Shown here in pieces: positions 8,528 to 18,662 of a DNA stretch of 64,000 bases (positions within the stretch are counted from its first letter, which is position 1; each line of letters starts with the position of its first letter). The notes below the pieces were generated by a model, which searched no databases, had not been told where the DNA came from, and saw nothing but the letters and a program-made list of their open reading frames with translations. Source of the DNA: Ditibartonella apis. Lineage in GTDB: Bacteria; Pseudomonadota; Alphaproteobacteria; Rhizobiales; Rhizobiaceae. The DNA lies in the NCBI RefSeq assembly GCF_001952075.1, contig NZ_LXYU01000001.1, forward strand, positions 62,001-126,000. The letters run 5' to 3'. Both the position numbers and the translations under genes were made by a program.

Positions 8528-8716
8528 TCGATTTTTCAGTTTTCTTTCTGTTTCATCTCATGATAAAGCCATGCATCATGAGTGTACATTTTTCTGAACT
8601 GTTGACGTTACGAATTATTAGCCCGATCTTCACTCTTGCCTGATAAGTGCAAAGGTTCGAAAGATCGGGAGAGATAATCATTTCGATTAAATGACGTTCG
8701 ACAGGAATTTTTAAAC

Positions 8717-11632
8717 ATGTCAAATAAAGACCAAGCCATGGATTATTCAAAAACCCTTTACCTGCCCAAAACCGACTTTCCGATGCGTGCCGGATTACCG
8801 CAAAAAGAGCCGGAAATTGTCAAACGTTGGGAAGAGATGGATCTCTACAGCGCACTGCGCAAACAGGCTGTCGACCGGCCGCTATACGTTTTGCATGATG
8901 GCCCTCCTTACGCCAATGGAGATATCCATATCGGGCATGCTTTGAATAAAATTTTAAAGGATACAATCGTCCGTTCTTTCCAGATGCGGGGCTATAATGC
9001 CAATTATGTACCCGGCTGGGATTGCCATGGGCTGCCTATCGAATGGAAGATCGAAGAAAAATATCGTGCAAAAGGCAAGAATAAAGACGATATTCCGATT
9101 AACGAATTCCGTCAGGAATGTCGGGAATTTGCCAAACATTGGGTTGAAACCCAATCAGATGAATTCAAACGTCTCGGCATTATCGGAGATTTCAAAAATC
9201 CTTACACAACAATGGCTTTCCATTCGGAGGCACGGATTGTCGGCGAATTGATGAAATTTGCCATGTCCGACCAGCTTTATCGCGGCTCCAAACCCGTTAT
9301 GTGGTCGGTGGTGGAACGCACCGCTTTGGCGGAAGCCGAGGTCGAATATCACGATGTTGAATCCGACACGATCTGGGTCAAATTTCCGGTGCTAAAAGCC
9401 AAGGCCGATGATTTGTCGGGAGCCTTTGTCGTCATCTGGACAACGACTCCTTGGACAATTCCCGGTAACCGTGCTGTTGCTTATTCTTCCCGCATTCCTT
9501 ATGGGCTTTATCAGGTTGTGGATGCTGAAAATGATTATGGCCCGAAGCCCGGTGAAAAACTTATATTTGCTGATGCACTGGCCGAAGAAAGTGCAAAAAA
9601 AGCAAAACTGACTTTCAGAAAACTTCGCTCTTTGAACCCTTCAGAACTTGAGACGATGTTGCTTTCCCATCCGCTCAAAGGCTTCGCCAATGATTATGCA
9701 TTCAAAGTTCCTCTGCTTGACGGTGACCATGTAACGGCTGATTCCGGTACGGGTTTTGTTCACACCGCTCCTAGTCATGGGCGCGAAGACTTTGAAGTAT
9801 GGGTTGCCAATAAAGCAAAGATAGAGGAACTCGGCATTGATTCATCAATTCCATTTCCTGTTGATGATGCCGGTTATTACACCAAGGACGCGCCGGGTTT
9901 CGGCCCTGATCGCGAAGGTGGTGCTTCACGTGTCATTGATGATAATGGTAAATATGGCGATGCCAATAAAACCGTTATCGCCCTCTTGATTGAAAAAGAT
10001 ATGCTCTTTGCCCGCGGGCGTATCAAGCACTCTTATCCGCATAGCTGGCGTTCCAAGAAACCCGTTATCTTCCGGAACACACCGCAATGGTTTGTCTATA
10101 TGGACAAAAAACTTGCTGACGGCACCACATTGCGCGAACGTGCCCTCAAAGCGGTCCAAGATACACGTTTTGTGCCACCGGCAGGACAAAACCGTATCGG
10201 AGCCATGATGGAAGATCGTCCCGATTGGGTATTATCCCGCCAACGTGCATGGGGTGTTCCCATTGCAATTTTCGTCAAGGAAAACGGCGAAATTCTCAAA
10301 GACGAGGCTGTCAACAAGCGCATTGTCGATGCTTTTGAAAAAGAAGGTGCCGACGCCTGGTTCAAAGAAGGCGCGAGAGAGCGTTTTCTGGGTGAACATG
10401 CAAAAGAAGATTGGCAGCCGGTTCATGACATTCTTGATGTCTGGTTCGATTCGGGCTGCACACATGTCTTTACCCTTGAGGATCGGCCCGATTTGAAATG
10501 GCCGGCCGATCTTTATCTTGAAGGATCCGACCAACACCGTGGATGGTTCCATTCTTCGATGCTGGAAAGCTGCGGTACCCGCGGAAGAGCACCTTATAAC
10601 GCCATATTGACGCACGGTTTCACACTCGACGAGCAAGGCAAGAAAATGTCGAAATCGTTGGGCAATACTGTGGCTCCGCAAGACGTTATCAATACTTCCG
10701 GCGCCGATATTTTGCGCCTTTGGGTAATGACAACCGATTATTGGGAAGATCAGCGTCTAGGAAGGAATATCATCCAGACCAATGTCGATTCCTATCGGAA
10801 ACTCCGCAATGTTATTCGCTGGATGCTTGGTACTCTCGCCTATGACGAGGGTGAAAACATTGCCTATGAAGATATGCCGGACCTTGAAAAGTTCATGTTG
10901 CATCGCCTTTATGAATTGGACGGGCTTGTCAACGAGGCTTATGACGGGTTCGATTTCAAACGCATCACCCGTGCATTGCTTGATTTTTCAATCGTCGACC
11001 TTTCTGCTTTCTATTTCGATATCCGGAAAGATTCGCTTTATTGCGATGCGCCCTCTTCAATAAAGCGCAAATCAGCAATCCATGTTGTGCGCGAGATATT
11101 TGAACGCATGGTCACATGGCTTGCCCCGATGCTTCCATTCACAATGGAAGAAGCCTGGCTTGAACGGCATCCGGAAAGCAAATCGGTCCACTTCGAACAG
11201 TTCCGTAAAACGCCCGATAGCTGGTGTGATAACGAATTGAACGAGCGCTGGCGCAAAATTCGTCAGGTCCGTAAAGTTGTCACAGGTGCACTTGAACTTG
11301 AAAGAGCTGAAAAACATATCGGTTCTTCATTGGAAGCAGCCCCCGTCGTCTATATTTCCGACCTTGATTTGTTGAAAGCGGTCGAGGGGATGGATATGGC
11401 AGAAATATCGATCACAAGTGATATTGTCATTACCAATGCTGAAGCACCAAAAGATGCTTTCCGGCTTGATGATGTCAAAGGTGTTGCTGTGGAATTTCAT
11501 AAAGCTGACGGTAAAAAATGTGCCCGTTCATGGCGCTATACCCAGGATGTCGGGAGTGATCCCGAATATCCGGATGTATCGGCACGTGACGCAGCAGCGT
11601 TGCATGAGCTTCATGCACTCGGAAAGATCTGA
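8717..11632 (+). CDS. ileS: Isoleucyl-tRNA synthetase
   Basis: This 971-residue class I synthetase charges tRNA-Ile in the cytoplasm. HIGH is at residues 71-74, following the DGPPYANGD segment, and KMSKS is at 643-647. The CP1 editing domain (for example TTPWTIPGN) and the anticodon-binding domain are complete. The C-terminal zinc-finger region is present in outline ([13 protein letters not shown] ... [12 protein letters not shown]), but three of the four cysteines of the E. coli version are replaced, so it cannot bind zinc in the same way. I recall the same loss in other Rhizobiales. The ATG at 8717 gives the expected N terminus. It is preceded by 245 bases containing the porin terminator. 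An imperfect hairpin at 11644-11671 follows the stop. Confidence 0.97.
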   Translation: MSNKDQAMDYSKTLYLPKTDFPMRAGLPQKEPEIVKRWEEMDLYSALRKQAVDRPLYVLHDGPPYANGDIHIGHALNKILKDTIVRSFQMRGYNANYVPGWDCHGLPIEWKIEEKYRAKGKNKDDIPINEFRQECREFAKHWVETQSDEFKRLGIIGDFKNPYTTMAFHSEARIVGELMKFAMSDQLYRGSKPVMWSVVERTALAEAEVEYHDVESDTIWVKFPVLKAKADDLSGAFVVIWTTTPWTIPGNRAVAYSSRIPYGLYQVVDAENDYGPKPGEKLIFADALAEESAKKAKLTFRKLRSLNPSELETMLLSHPLKGFANDYAFKVPLLDGDHVTADSGTGFVHTAPSHGREDFEVWVANKAKIEELGIDSSIPFPVDDAGYYTKDAPGFGPDREGGASRVIDDNGKYGDANKTVIALLIEKDMLFARGRIKHSYPHSWRSKKPVIFRNTPQWFVYMDKKLADGTTLRERALKAVQDTRFVPPAGQNRIGAMMEDRPDWVLSRQRAWGVPIAIFVKENGEILKDEAVNKRIVDAFEKEGADAWFKEGARERFLGEHAKEDWQPVHDILDVWFDSGCTHVFTLEDRPDLKWPADLYLEGSDQHRGWFHSSMLESCGTRGRAPYNAILTHGFTLDEQGKKMSKSLGNTVAPQDVINTSGADILRLWVMTTDYWEDQRLGRNIIQTNVDSYRKLRNVIRWMLGTLAYDEGENIAYEDMPDLEKFMLHRLYELDGLVNEAYDGFDFKRITRALLDFSIVDLSAFYFDIRKDSLYCDAPSSIKRKSAIHVVREIFERMVTWLAPMLPFTMEEAWLERHPESKSVHFEQFRKTPDSWCDNELNERWRKIRQVRKVVTGALELERAEKHIGSSLEAAPVVYISDLDLLKAVEGMDMAEISITSDIVITNAEAPKDAFRLDDVKGVAVEFHKADGKKCARSWRYTQDVGSDPEYPDVSARDAAALHELHALGKI

Positions 11633-11643
11633 TAAATAAAAGG

Positions 11644-11671
11644 TACTGGCAGAGCTATTGCTTTGCCAGTA
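11644..11671 (+). other. Stable hairpin between ileS and the lipoprotein gene
   Basis: TACTGGCAGAGC and GCTTTGCCAGTA form a 12-bp stem with one wobble and a TATT loop. No T run follows, so it is not a standard Rho-independent terminator. It may protect the ileS 3' end or mark a processing point. Confidence 0.45.
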
Positions 11672-11854
11672 GCCAACACGTCATACGACGTCATCATCCT
11701 TCCTTATTGCCGGGGGGATTGCCGTCAAGGCACATCTCATGCTAAGGGTTTGGTCTATAAGTGCCAATTTCTGGCACAAAAAGGTGTCGTTATCTGCCCG
11801 AGGGGTGGAGTAATAAAAGCAATTTTTGGCGGCGGAGCCGGGAACGGATTAGCA

Positions 11855-12520
11855 GTGAAGAAACGCGAAGTAGCAATTATTGTAACGGGTATGGTCACGG
11901 CCGGTCTTATGCTGACAGGATGTGGCGTTTCCAGTCCGACTTATGGTACCGATAAATCAACCGGAAAACAGCTGGTTGATGATTTTTCCAATATTGCATC
12001 CATCAGATCGAATAATAACAGGAATCAGATTGATACCAAGCCGCGTCCGGAACTTGTTCGTCCTGCCCCCGGTACAAAGGGCGTTCTTCCGCAACCACAG
12101 ACAAATGTTGCCCAGACCGGTACACCTGATTGGCCAGAATCACCCGAGCAGAAACGCCAAAGATTGCGTGATGAAGCAACGGCCAACCAGAATAACCCGA
12201 ATTATGTTTCACCCATTGTGCCCGATAGTGGCAAAGAAACAAAATCAACCGGTTCAAGTGACTGGCTCAACGGTATACACCGCAACGAGCAGGTTAATAA
12301 TGACAAAGAACAGCGTGCGGAATTTTTGCGCCGTAAGAGAGAAACACAAGGTGGTTCTTCCACAACACGCAAATATCTGAGTGAACCACCGTTAAGCTAT
12401 CGCCAGCCGGCAGCATCAGCGCCAATCGGCGATCAAGGTGAAGATGAAGCTAAAAAAGAACGCGAGAGAAAGAAAGCGTTGAAAGAATCATCCGGCAAGA
12501 AGAGCTGGTGGCCTTTCTAA
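11855..12520 (+). CDS. Lipoprotein of unknown function
   Basis: This 221-residue protein starts with a basic residue pair and a hydrophobic stretch ending in a lipobox, LMLTGC, so the mature protein would be lipidated on Cys at about residue 22. The rest is hydrophilic, rich in Pro, Asn, Gln, Lys and Glu, with no domain I recognise and a terminal KKSWWPF. The start is the GTG at 11855, chosen because it places the signal peptide correctly; the frame stays open upstream to 11663 but that part is not signal-like. It follows ileS by about 220 bases, an order that I recall from other Rhizobiales. The function is not known. Confidence 0.8.
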   Translation: MKKREVAIIVTGMVTAGLMLTGCGVSSPTYGTDKSTGKQLVDDFSNIASIRSNNNRNQIDTKPRPELVRPAPGTKGVLPQPQTNVAQTGTPDWPESPEQKRQRLRDEATANQNNPNYVSPIVPDSGKETKSTGSSDWLNGIHRNEQVNNDKEQRAEFLRRKRETQGGSSTTRKYLSEPPLSYRQPAASAPIGDQGEDEAKKERERKKALKESSGKKSWWPF

Positions 12521-13200
12521 TATTGAAAGCAACGTCTTATTGTTAGAATGTTTATCCCTTCTTCGACGCATTCCGGTCTTTCTTGATGGCGGGAGAGGTT
12601 CCTTTTTGTTTGGTTAAAAGGAGGGAAGAACATTTGTTCGGCTCTGTGAGCTGGCGATAACTTCGTTCAAGTTTTGTTTGATAACGTTTTACTCTTTCAT
12701 CACGTGTTGGAGTGACAGATAAACAACATCCAAATTCGTGACGTCATTTCCAGCCGGTTTCTTAATGAAACTTTCCCCCCTCTCAAATGGATATACCGAT
12801 TAGCGCCTATTCAGCTGACCGGATGCAGCAGTTTTTCAACCTTAAAACCGGCCTTGGTGAAGAGTTCGTCGCCTTTATCTTCATTCAAGAAACGAACATT
12901 AAAAATAGCGCCCTTTGTTCAATACAGTCGCTTGTTGCAAATGCCGTTTCAGCCAATCTTCAATCATTAAGGTTTTCCGGCAGAAACTCCAAACCGAGAA
13001 TTGAATAAACAGACTACTCGGGAATAGCTTAAACTCCATAGAATGTAGGTTTTGCCCCCCCTCTTGAAGTTCCGAAGTTTTAAAACTTCTTTGTTTAACA
13101 GGGCTCATAACCGGCAAATTTTTTTGCCAAATATTTTTGAATGTTGTCCAAACACTATTTCCGAGCAATTTCCCTTTACTGAATAAGGTTTCTGCTTTTT
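12521..13200 (-). pseudogene. Gene-free stretch with a possible decayed minus-strand gene
   Basis: No intact gene fits here. On the minus strand a frame from 13204 to 12899 ends LKRHLQQATVLNKGRYF. Just at that point another minus frame continues with protein-like sequence (TKGAIFNVRFLNEDKGDE, then FTKAGFKVEKLLHPVS) down to a stop near 12807. The pattern suggests a gene broken by a frameshift. I do not recognise the family, and chance open frames of this size are possible. The part 12521-12790 shows nothing. Confidence 0.25.
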
Positions 13201-14037
13201 TCAAATAACCTCGAGCGGCTGTTTGTGTGACGGTGGCAGGAATATTTCATCAAGTGCCTGAAGAACATTACTGTCGAGCTCAAGATCAAGTGCTTTGACG
13301 TTTTCGCGCAAATGTTTGAGTGACGAGGTTTTTGGAATAGCAATCATCAGCGGATTGCGGATGACCCATGCCAGAGCAAGCACCGATGGTGCAACACCAA
13401 GCTTTTCTGCAATCTTGATAAGATCACGGTTTTTCATGATGCGCCCCTGCTCGATCGGTGCATAGGCCATCACCGGAATATGCCGTTTTTCACACCATGG
13501 AATGAGGTCGAATTCTGGCCCGCGACGAGACAGATTGTAAAGTATCTGATCCGTTGCGATATGACCTTTTTGCGAAATGCCTTCAAGTTTCTGCATGAGT
13601 GCGGTATCGAAATTGCTGACACCCCACGCGTCAATTTTGCCTTGTGTGACAAGTTTTTCCAAAGCTTCAACTGTTTCGGTTAAAGGAACGCTGCTTTGCC
13701 AATGAAGAAGATAAAGGTCGATTTTTTCTATTTTTAAATTTTTAAGGCTGCGTTCGCACGCTTCAATCGTGCCTTGCCGTGACGCGTGGCTTGGCAAAAC
13801 TTTCGACACAACGAAGGCATCGTCACGCCGCCCGACAAGGGCTTCACCAACCACTCTTTCGGATCCACCATTTCCATACATTTCGGCCGTATCAATGAGT
13901 TTCAATCCGAGATCGAGGCCGGCACGCAAAGAATTGGCTTCGTCTTCAACGGACGATATCCCCTCCCCCATACCCCATGTACCTTGTCCTAAAACAGGTA
14001 CAATCGAACCATTCGGGAATTTTACTGTTTTCATCAT
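13201..14037 (-). CDS. Aldo/keto reductase
   Basis: This 278-residue protein is a (beta/alpha)8-barrel NADPH-dependent oxidoreductase of the AKR superfamily. The catalytic tetrad is visible: Asp and Tyr in IDTAEMYGNG, Lys in VVSKVLPS and His in LLHWQSS. The C-terminal cofactor motif IPKTSSLKHLREN is present. The physiological substrate is unknown. The start ATG at 14037 overlaps the tadA stop as ATGA, so the two genes are translationally coupled; an ATG three bases later is also possible. It is the downstream member of the tadA-AKR pair. Confidence 0.92.
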   Translation of the reverse strand: MMKTVKFPNGSIVPVLGQGTWGMGEGISSVEDEANSLRAGLDLGLKLIDTAEMYGNGGSERVVGEALVGRRDDAFVVSKVLPSHASRQGTIEACERSLKNLKIEKIDLYLLHWQSSVPLTETVEALEKLVTQGKIDAWGVSNFDTALMQKLEGISQKGHIATDQILYNLSRRGPEFDLIPWCEKRHIPVMAYAPIEQGRIMKNRDLIKIAEKLGVAPSVLALAWVIRNPLMIAIPKTSSLKHLRENVKALDLELDSNVLQALDEIFLPPSHKQPLEVI

Positions 14038-14483
14038 TCTTCCCTTTTTCCTGCAAAAAAAGTTTTGAGCAACTGGGATGCCTGTCTTTCACCCAGGCCG
14101 GAATAAACCTCCGGCCGATGATGACACGTGGGTTGGTTAAAAAAGTGGACACCGTGTTCAACTGCGCCACCTTTTTCGTCGCCTGTGGCAAAATAAAGTC
14201 GCCTGATACGTGCAAAAGATATGGCAGCCGCGCACATTGTACAGGGCTCCAAAGTCACATAAAGGTCGCAATCGACCAATCGTTCACTTTGAAGCATCTC
14301 GCATGCCATACGAATAGCCCGCATTTCAGCGTGACCTGTCGGGTCGAATTTTTTATGCGTAAGATTGCAAGCCTTGGCGATCACTTTACCGTCCTTGACA
14401 ATCACGGCGCCAACCGGCACTTCATCATTCGCATTTGCCGAAATTGCCTCTTCAAGCGCTATTTCCATCGGGTTTTTTTTCAT
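14034..14483 (-). CDS. tadA: tRNA-specific adenosine deaminase
   Basis: This 149-residue zinc deaminase converts A34 of tRNA-Arg(ACG) to inosine. The zinc-binding and proton-shuttle motif GHAEMRAI and the PCTMCAAA motif are intact. The length is typical of TadA. The start ATG at 14483 matches the family (MEIALEEA preceded by a short basic lead). Its stop overlaps the start of the aldo/keto reductase gene by ATGA. It is divergent from rluB, with about 190 bases between them. Confidence 0.93.
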   Translation of the reverse strand: MKKNPMEIALEEAISANANDEVPVGAVIVKDGKVIAKACNLTHKKFDPTGHAEMRAIRMACEMLQSERLVDCDLYVTLEPCTMCAAAISFARIRRLYFATGDEKGGAVEHGVHFFNQPTCHHRPEVYSGLGERQASQLLKTFFAGKREE

Positions 14484-14676
14484 TTTTACCTTTCAATCAT
14501 TTTGAAGAGCCAGCATTTTGAAAAACCGGAACAATTGGATTTTATCCGCCGTTTATGTCATTTATGGCAGTTTATCAGAAAACACCTGACGAAAGAGATT
14601 CCATATCGGAAAAAAATAAGCTAGAGCGGTTAAAAATTAACAATGCGCCCCCGGTGCTTCTAAAGGATAATGTGAG

Positions 14677-16617
14677 ATGACATATGATCGCGGCAATAAG
14701 AAACCGCAAAATAACAGGGGGGATACCAGAAATAATTTCGACCCACGTGGGAAGAACGACGCAAAATCGCCGAGGGTAAAAACCAGTGAAGAAAGCGACG
14801 GCAGTGAACGCATTGCCAAAAGATTGGCGCGCGCCGGAATAGCATCGCGACGGGACGCAGAAACCATGATTGCCGCCGGACGCATTGCGGTTAATGGCAA
14901 GGTTCTTGATACGCCCGCATTCAATGTCAAACGCACAGATGCAATTACTGTTGATGGCAAACCTTTGCCCCCCATTGAGCGCACCCGCGTCTGGCTTTAC
15001 CACAAACGCGCCGGACTTGTGACAACCAACCGCGATCCGGAAGGTCGGCCTACTGTTTTTGATAGCTTGCCAGAAGGAATGCCACGCGTACTTTCCGTTG
15101 GCAGACTCGATATCAATACGGAAGGTTTGCTGCTTCTTACCAATGATGGAGGCCTTGCCCGCGTTCTTGAATTACCGTCAACCGGCTGGGTGCGTAAATA
15201 TCGTGTTCGAGCTCACGGCAAAGTAACGCAAGCCGATCTTGATGCTTTAAAAGATGGTATTGCCATAGACGGTATTTTTTACGGTGCTGTGGAAGCAACT
15301 CTTGAACGCGAACAAGGAACGAATGTCTGGCTTACGCTCGCTTTAAGAGAAGGCAAGAACCGTGAAGTCAAAAATATTCTTGGAGCATTAGGGCTTACTG
15401 TCACACGTCTTATTCGCATCTCGTTCGGTCCCTTCCAACTTGCCGACCTTGAAGAAGGCGCTGTGCGCGAGCTCAAAGGCCGTACGCTGCGCGACCAGTT
15501 GGGTGAGCGTCTTATTGAAGAAGCCAATGCCGATTTCGATTTGCCGATTTTGAAGCCGTTTTCCAATGCCCCTGTTGTCGGAGAACAAAAACCGCGTGAA
15601 AAACCGACGGTTTCGGATGACGGCTGGATCTCTTCAACGCCGGAAGCTCCCCGCTTTAACAGGCGTTGGAAAAAGGCCGATTTCGCCGAACGTGGCCGCG
15701 ACCAGCTTTCAACGAGACCGGACAGTTTCAATAAACGAGGCAGTAAATTTGTTAGAAATGCTGCCCCCCTTAAAAAAGCTTTCGAAAAGAAACCTGAAGC
15801 TGAACCTCAACGATTGCGTAGTGCCAATGTCTGGATGGCTCCCGGTGCCCGCCCTCAAACCGCTCATAAGAAATTCTGGCGCATAAGAGACGAAGAAGAG
15901 AGAAGCGACAACGGCTTTGATGAAAAATCAGCCGGCCGTCATCCTCATCGCGCTTCACAGGGCGAAAGCGAAACACATTTCAATCGTCGTGAAAAACATT
16001 TTGACAGTTCGGGCCGCAAGCCCGATTTCAGCCAAAAGTTCCGGAAAGACCGTACGTTAGACGACTATGATGCGTCAAGGGGCGGTAGGAAAAACAGAGA
16101 TTATAAGAAAAACGAAAATTATAACCGCTCGGTAAACGATGGACCCGGTCATTGGCGTGATCATGGGCCCGATCGCAATTTTGAGGGTGAAAACAAACAA
16201 TTTTCCCATAAGCCACGTTTAGCCACCGGAAAGCCGCCAAGAAAATATAATACAGAGCGGAAATTTTCCGAAAAACAGGATTTTGATCGCCTTGATCAAA
16301 AGTTTGATCGCCCTCAAAAAAAATATCGCGGTTCTTCGGAAAGCCGAGAAGGTGGATTTGACTTTCCACGCCGTCATTACGGGAAGCAAAATCCGGATGA
16401 GCAGAACCGGAAAAGATCATCCCGTTTTTCCGGCAACCGTTCCGAAAAACCATTTTCTTCAAGAGATGACCGCGGCAGGAAAAAAGCTTTTGCGGGTAAG
16501 CCCGAAAAAGCAAGCAAATTCCTAAATCGTAAAGGCGATGCAAAAGGAAATGGACGTAGCGGAGTCCATCGCTCCGGCCGGCCGGACGGAGGCTCGAGTG
16601 CGGGTCGTCGGCGGTAA
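14677..16617 (+). CDS. rluB: 23S rRNA pseudouridine synthase with a long basic tail
   Basis: The 646-residue protein is an RluB/RsuA-family enzyme. An S4 RNA-binding domain (SRRDAETMIAAGRIAVNG, about residues 57-74) is followed by the synthase domain with catalytic Asp145 in VGRLDINTEG and LREGKNREVKN. The enzyme part ends near residue 290. The remaining 350 residues are low-complexity and very rich in Arg, Lys, Asp, Asn, Gly and Ser, with repeated RRH, FSR and DRG-like patches and no predicted fold. RluB of E. coli is about 290 residues, so the tail is an extension. Such tails occur in Rhizobiales, but this one is long. Its 3' end overlaps rsmD by 20 bases. The modification site (U2605 in E. 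coli) is inferred from the family. Confidence 0.9.
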   Translation: MTYDRGNKKPQNNRGDTRNNFDPRGKNDAKSPRVKTSEESDGSERIAKRLARAGIASRRDAETMIAAGRIAVNGKVLDTPAFNVKRTDAITVDGKPLPPIERTRVWLYHKRAGLVTTNRDPEGRPTVFDSLPEGMPRVLSVGRLDINTEGLLLLTNDGGLARVLELPSTGWVRKYRVRAHGKVTQADLDALKDGIAIDGIFYGAVEATLEREQGTNVWLTLALREGKNREVKNILGALGLTVTRLIRISFGPFQLADLEEGAVRELKGRTLRDQLGERLIEEANADFDLPILKPFSNAPVVGEQKPREKPTVSDDGWISSTPEAPRFNRRWKKADFAERGRDQLSTRPDSFNKRGSKFVRNAAPLKKAFEKKPEAEPQRLRSANVWMAPGARPQTAHKKFWRIRDEEERSDNGFDEKSAGRHPHRASQGESETHFNRREKHFDSSGRKPDFSQKFRKDRTLDDYDASRGGRKNRDYKKNENYNRSVNDGPGHWRDHGPDRNFEGENKQFSHKPRLATGKPPRKYNTERKFSEKQDFDRLDQKFDRPQKKYRGSSESREGGFDFPRRHYGKQNPDEQNRKRSSRFSGNRSEKPFSSRDDRGRKKAFAGKPEKASKFLNRKGDAKGNGRSGVHRSGRPDGGSSAGRRR

Positions 16618-17155
16618 ATTTTCCGGACGTCATCTTGCAACGCCCGCAGGACAGAAAATCCGTCCGACAACCGATCGCACGCGTGAAAGTCTGTTCAATA
16701 TTCTGGGATCACGGCAAGTGAATTTCTGGAACGGAAAACGCGTGCTTGATCTTTTTTCAGGAACCGGCGCACTCGGCATTGAAGCGCTTTCGCGTGGTGC
16801 CGAAACCTGCACTTTTGTCGAACAGTCGGTTGAAGGACGTGGATTAATCCATAAAAATATCGAAACCTTCGGATTACAGGGGGTTACCCGCCTGTTGCGC
16901 CGTGATGCAACACGTTTGGGGCAGATAGGAACAATGCAACCATTCGACGTTGTTTTTGCCGACCCGCCTTATGGCCATGGCCTGGGGGAACAAGCGTTTT
17001 CGGCTGCTGTTGAAGGCCATTGGGTAAAAAATAAAGCGCTTTTTGTGCTTGAAGAGACCAAAGAGGCCACAATTCGTTTACCGGAAAATTTTAAGCTTGA
17101 CGACGAGCGCCATTATGGTGGCACAATTATTTATATCTATATGTTACAATTGTGA
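16598..17155 (+). CDS. rsmD: 16S rRNA (guanine(966)-N(2))-methyltransferase
   Basis: This 185-residue SAM-dependent methyltransferase has the RsmD opening RVVGGKFSGR, the RPTTDRTRESLFNIL block, the SAM-binding VLDLFSGTGALGIEALSRGA and the catalytic DPPY motif in VVFADPPYG. The frame is open from an ATG at 16538, but the GTG at 16598 is preferred: GGAGG lies five bases upstream and the family begins exactly there. The start therefore lies inside the last codons of rluB. Its stop overlaps the next gene's upstream GTG (GTGA). The run rluB-rsmD-M16-M16 looks like one operon. Confidence 0.92.
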   Translation: MRVVGGKFSGRHLATPAGQKIRPTTDRTRESLFNILGSRQVNFWNGKRVLDLFSGTGALGIEALSRGAETCTFVEQSVEGRGLIHKNIETFGLQGVTRLLRRDATRLGQIGTMQPFDVVFADPPYGHGLGEQAFSAAVEGHWVKNKALFVLEETKEATIRLPENFKLDDERHYGGTIIYIYMLQL

Positions 17156-17181
17156 TTAAACAGTCGAGAAAGGTTTTGCCT

Positions 17182-18654
17182 GTGCCTGAATTGATGAGAA
17201 AAACGTTTTTGAAAGCGACGTTTGGCGTTCTTTTGTCTACGAGCGCGCTTTTTCCTCTTTATGCAGAGGAGACAAGCGAGAAAACCCCGACAGAGTCACA
17301 AATGACAACTTCAACCACTCCTGATCTTCCTGAAATTACCAAATCCGGTCCAACGCAAAGTTTTACCCTGAAAAATGGCCTGCAAGTTGTTGTGATCGAA
17401 AATCATCGGGCACCGGTTGTGACACAAATGATCTGGTATCATGTCGGTTCTGCCGACGAGCCGAAAGGGCACACCGGCATTGCCCATTTCCTTGAACATT
17501 TGATGTTTAAAGGCACTTCTACCCATAAAGATGGCGAATTTTCGAAATTCATTGCCAAAATCGGCGGTGAGGAAAATGCTTTCACGTCATATGACTATAC
17601 CGGTTACTATCAGAGCGTTGCCTCGGAATATCTCGAAACAATTATGAAATTCGAAGCAGACCGGATGGAAAATCTGGTTTTAACAGATGAAGTGATCGCG
17701 CCAGAAAGAAATGTTATCATTGAAGAACGGCGCATGCGCACCGACAACAGTCCCGATGCAATGCTTGCTGAAGACACTAGGGCAACATTGTTCATGAACA
17801 GTCCTTACCATAATCCTGTTATCGGCTGGAAACAGGAAATGGAAAAACTGACGCGTGATGATGCGATTTCCTTCTATAATAAATATTACACCCCGAATAA
17901 TGCGACGCTTATTATTTCGGGCGACGTTACTGCGGAAAAAGTGCGCGAAATGGCTTCCGACATTTATGGCAAACTGCCGGTGCGTTCTGAAATAGGCCCA
18001 CGTATCCGCCCGCAAGAGCCGGAAAAGAAAACACTTCGCACCGTGACAATGCATGATCCGCGAGTGAGCGAGCCAAGTTTCCAGAAAATGTGGGTCGTTC
18101 CTTCCTATCACAATGCGAAAGCCAAAAAAGAAGCTGAAGCACTTGATTTGCTTGGCGAAATTTTAGGCGGTGCACCACGCGGACGGTTATACCAGACACT
18201 GGTTGTCAAAAACGGATCGGCAGCATCTGTCGGTGCCAATTATAGTGGCAATGCCGTTGATGACGGTATATTTTATCTTTATGGAATGCCTCGCGGAGAG
18301 GCAAGTCTCGAAGATGTGCAACACCAGATTGCCAGTGAAATTGAAGATATTCGCAAGAATGGTGTGACAAAAGCCGAACTTGATCAGGCGCGGAACCGTT
18401 TTATCAAAAATATGATATTTTCACTCGATAGTCCGGCCGGTCTTGCACAAATTTACGGTAGTTCCCTTTCGGTCGGTATGAATATTGATGATGTTACCCA
18501 TTGGCCGGATCGATTGAAGGAAGTTACAACGGACGATATCAAAGATGTAGCTAACCGCTATCTTGATACGGATAAAAGTGTGACCAGTTATTTGTTGCCC
18601 CCTGTTCACGAAGCATCACCGATAGGTGCCAACCAGCAAAAGAAGAGCAAATGA
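17182..18654 (+). CDS. M16 family zinc peptidase, catalytic member
   Basis: The protein (about 490 residues) carries the inverted zinc motif HXXEH in HFLEHLMFKGT, with a downstream Glu region (EERRMRTDN), so it should be an active pitrilysin-like peptidase. A hydrophobic segment near the N terminus (MRKTFLKATFGVLLSTSALF) predicts export to the periplasm. The start is uncertain. A GTG at 17152 overlaps the rsmD stop, the GTG at 17182 has AAAGG eight bases upstream and is preferred, and an ATG at 17194 would start the signal peptide directly. The next gene is a second M16 protein without the zinc motif. The two probably form a heterodimer, as in other paired bacterial M16 genes. Confidence 0.9.
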   Translation: MPELMRKTFLKATFGVLLSTSALFPLYAEETSEKTPTESQMTTSTTPDLPEITKSGPTQSFTLKNGLQVVVIENHRAPVVTQMIWYHVGSADEPKGHTGIAHFLEHLMFKGTSTHKDGEFSKFIAKIGGEENAFTSYDYTGYYQSVASEYLETIMKFEADRMENLVLTDEVIAPERNVIIEERRMRTDNSPDAMLAEDTRATLFMNSPYHNPVIGWKQEMEKLTRDDAISFYNKYYTPNNATLIISGDVTAEKVREMASDIYGKLPVRSEIGPRIRPQEPEKKTLRTVTMHDPRVSEPSFQKMWVVPSYHNAKAKKEAEALDLLGEILGGAPRGRLYQTLVVKNGSAASVGANYSGNAVDDGIFYLYGMPRGEASLEDVQHQIASEIEDIRKNGVTKAELDQARNRFIKNMIFSLDSPAGLAQIYGSSLSVGMNIDDVTHWPDRLKEVTTDDIKDVANRYLDTDKSVTSYLLPPVHEASPIGANQQKKSK

Positions 18655-18662
18655 GGGTCGCC

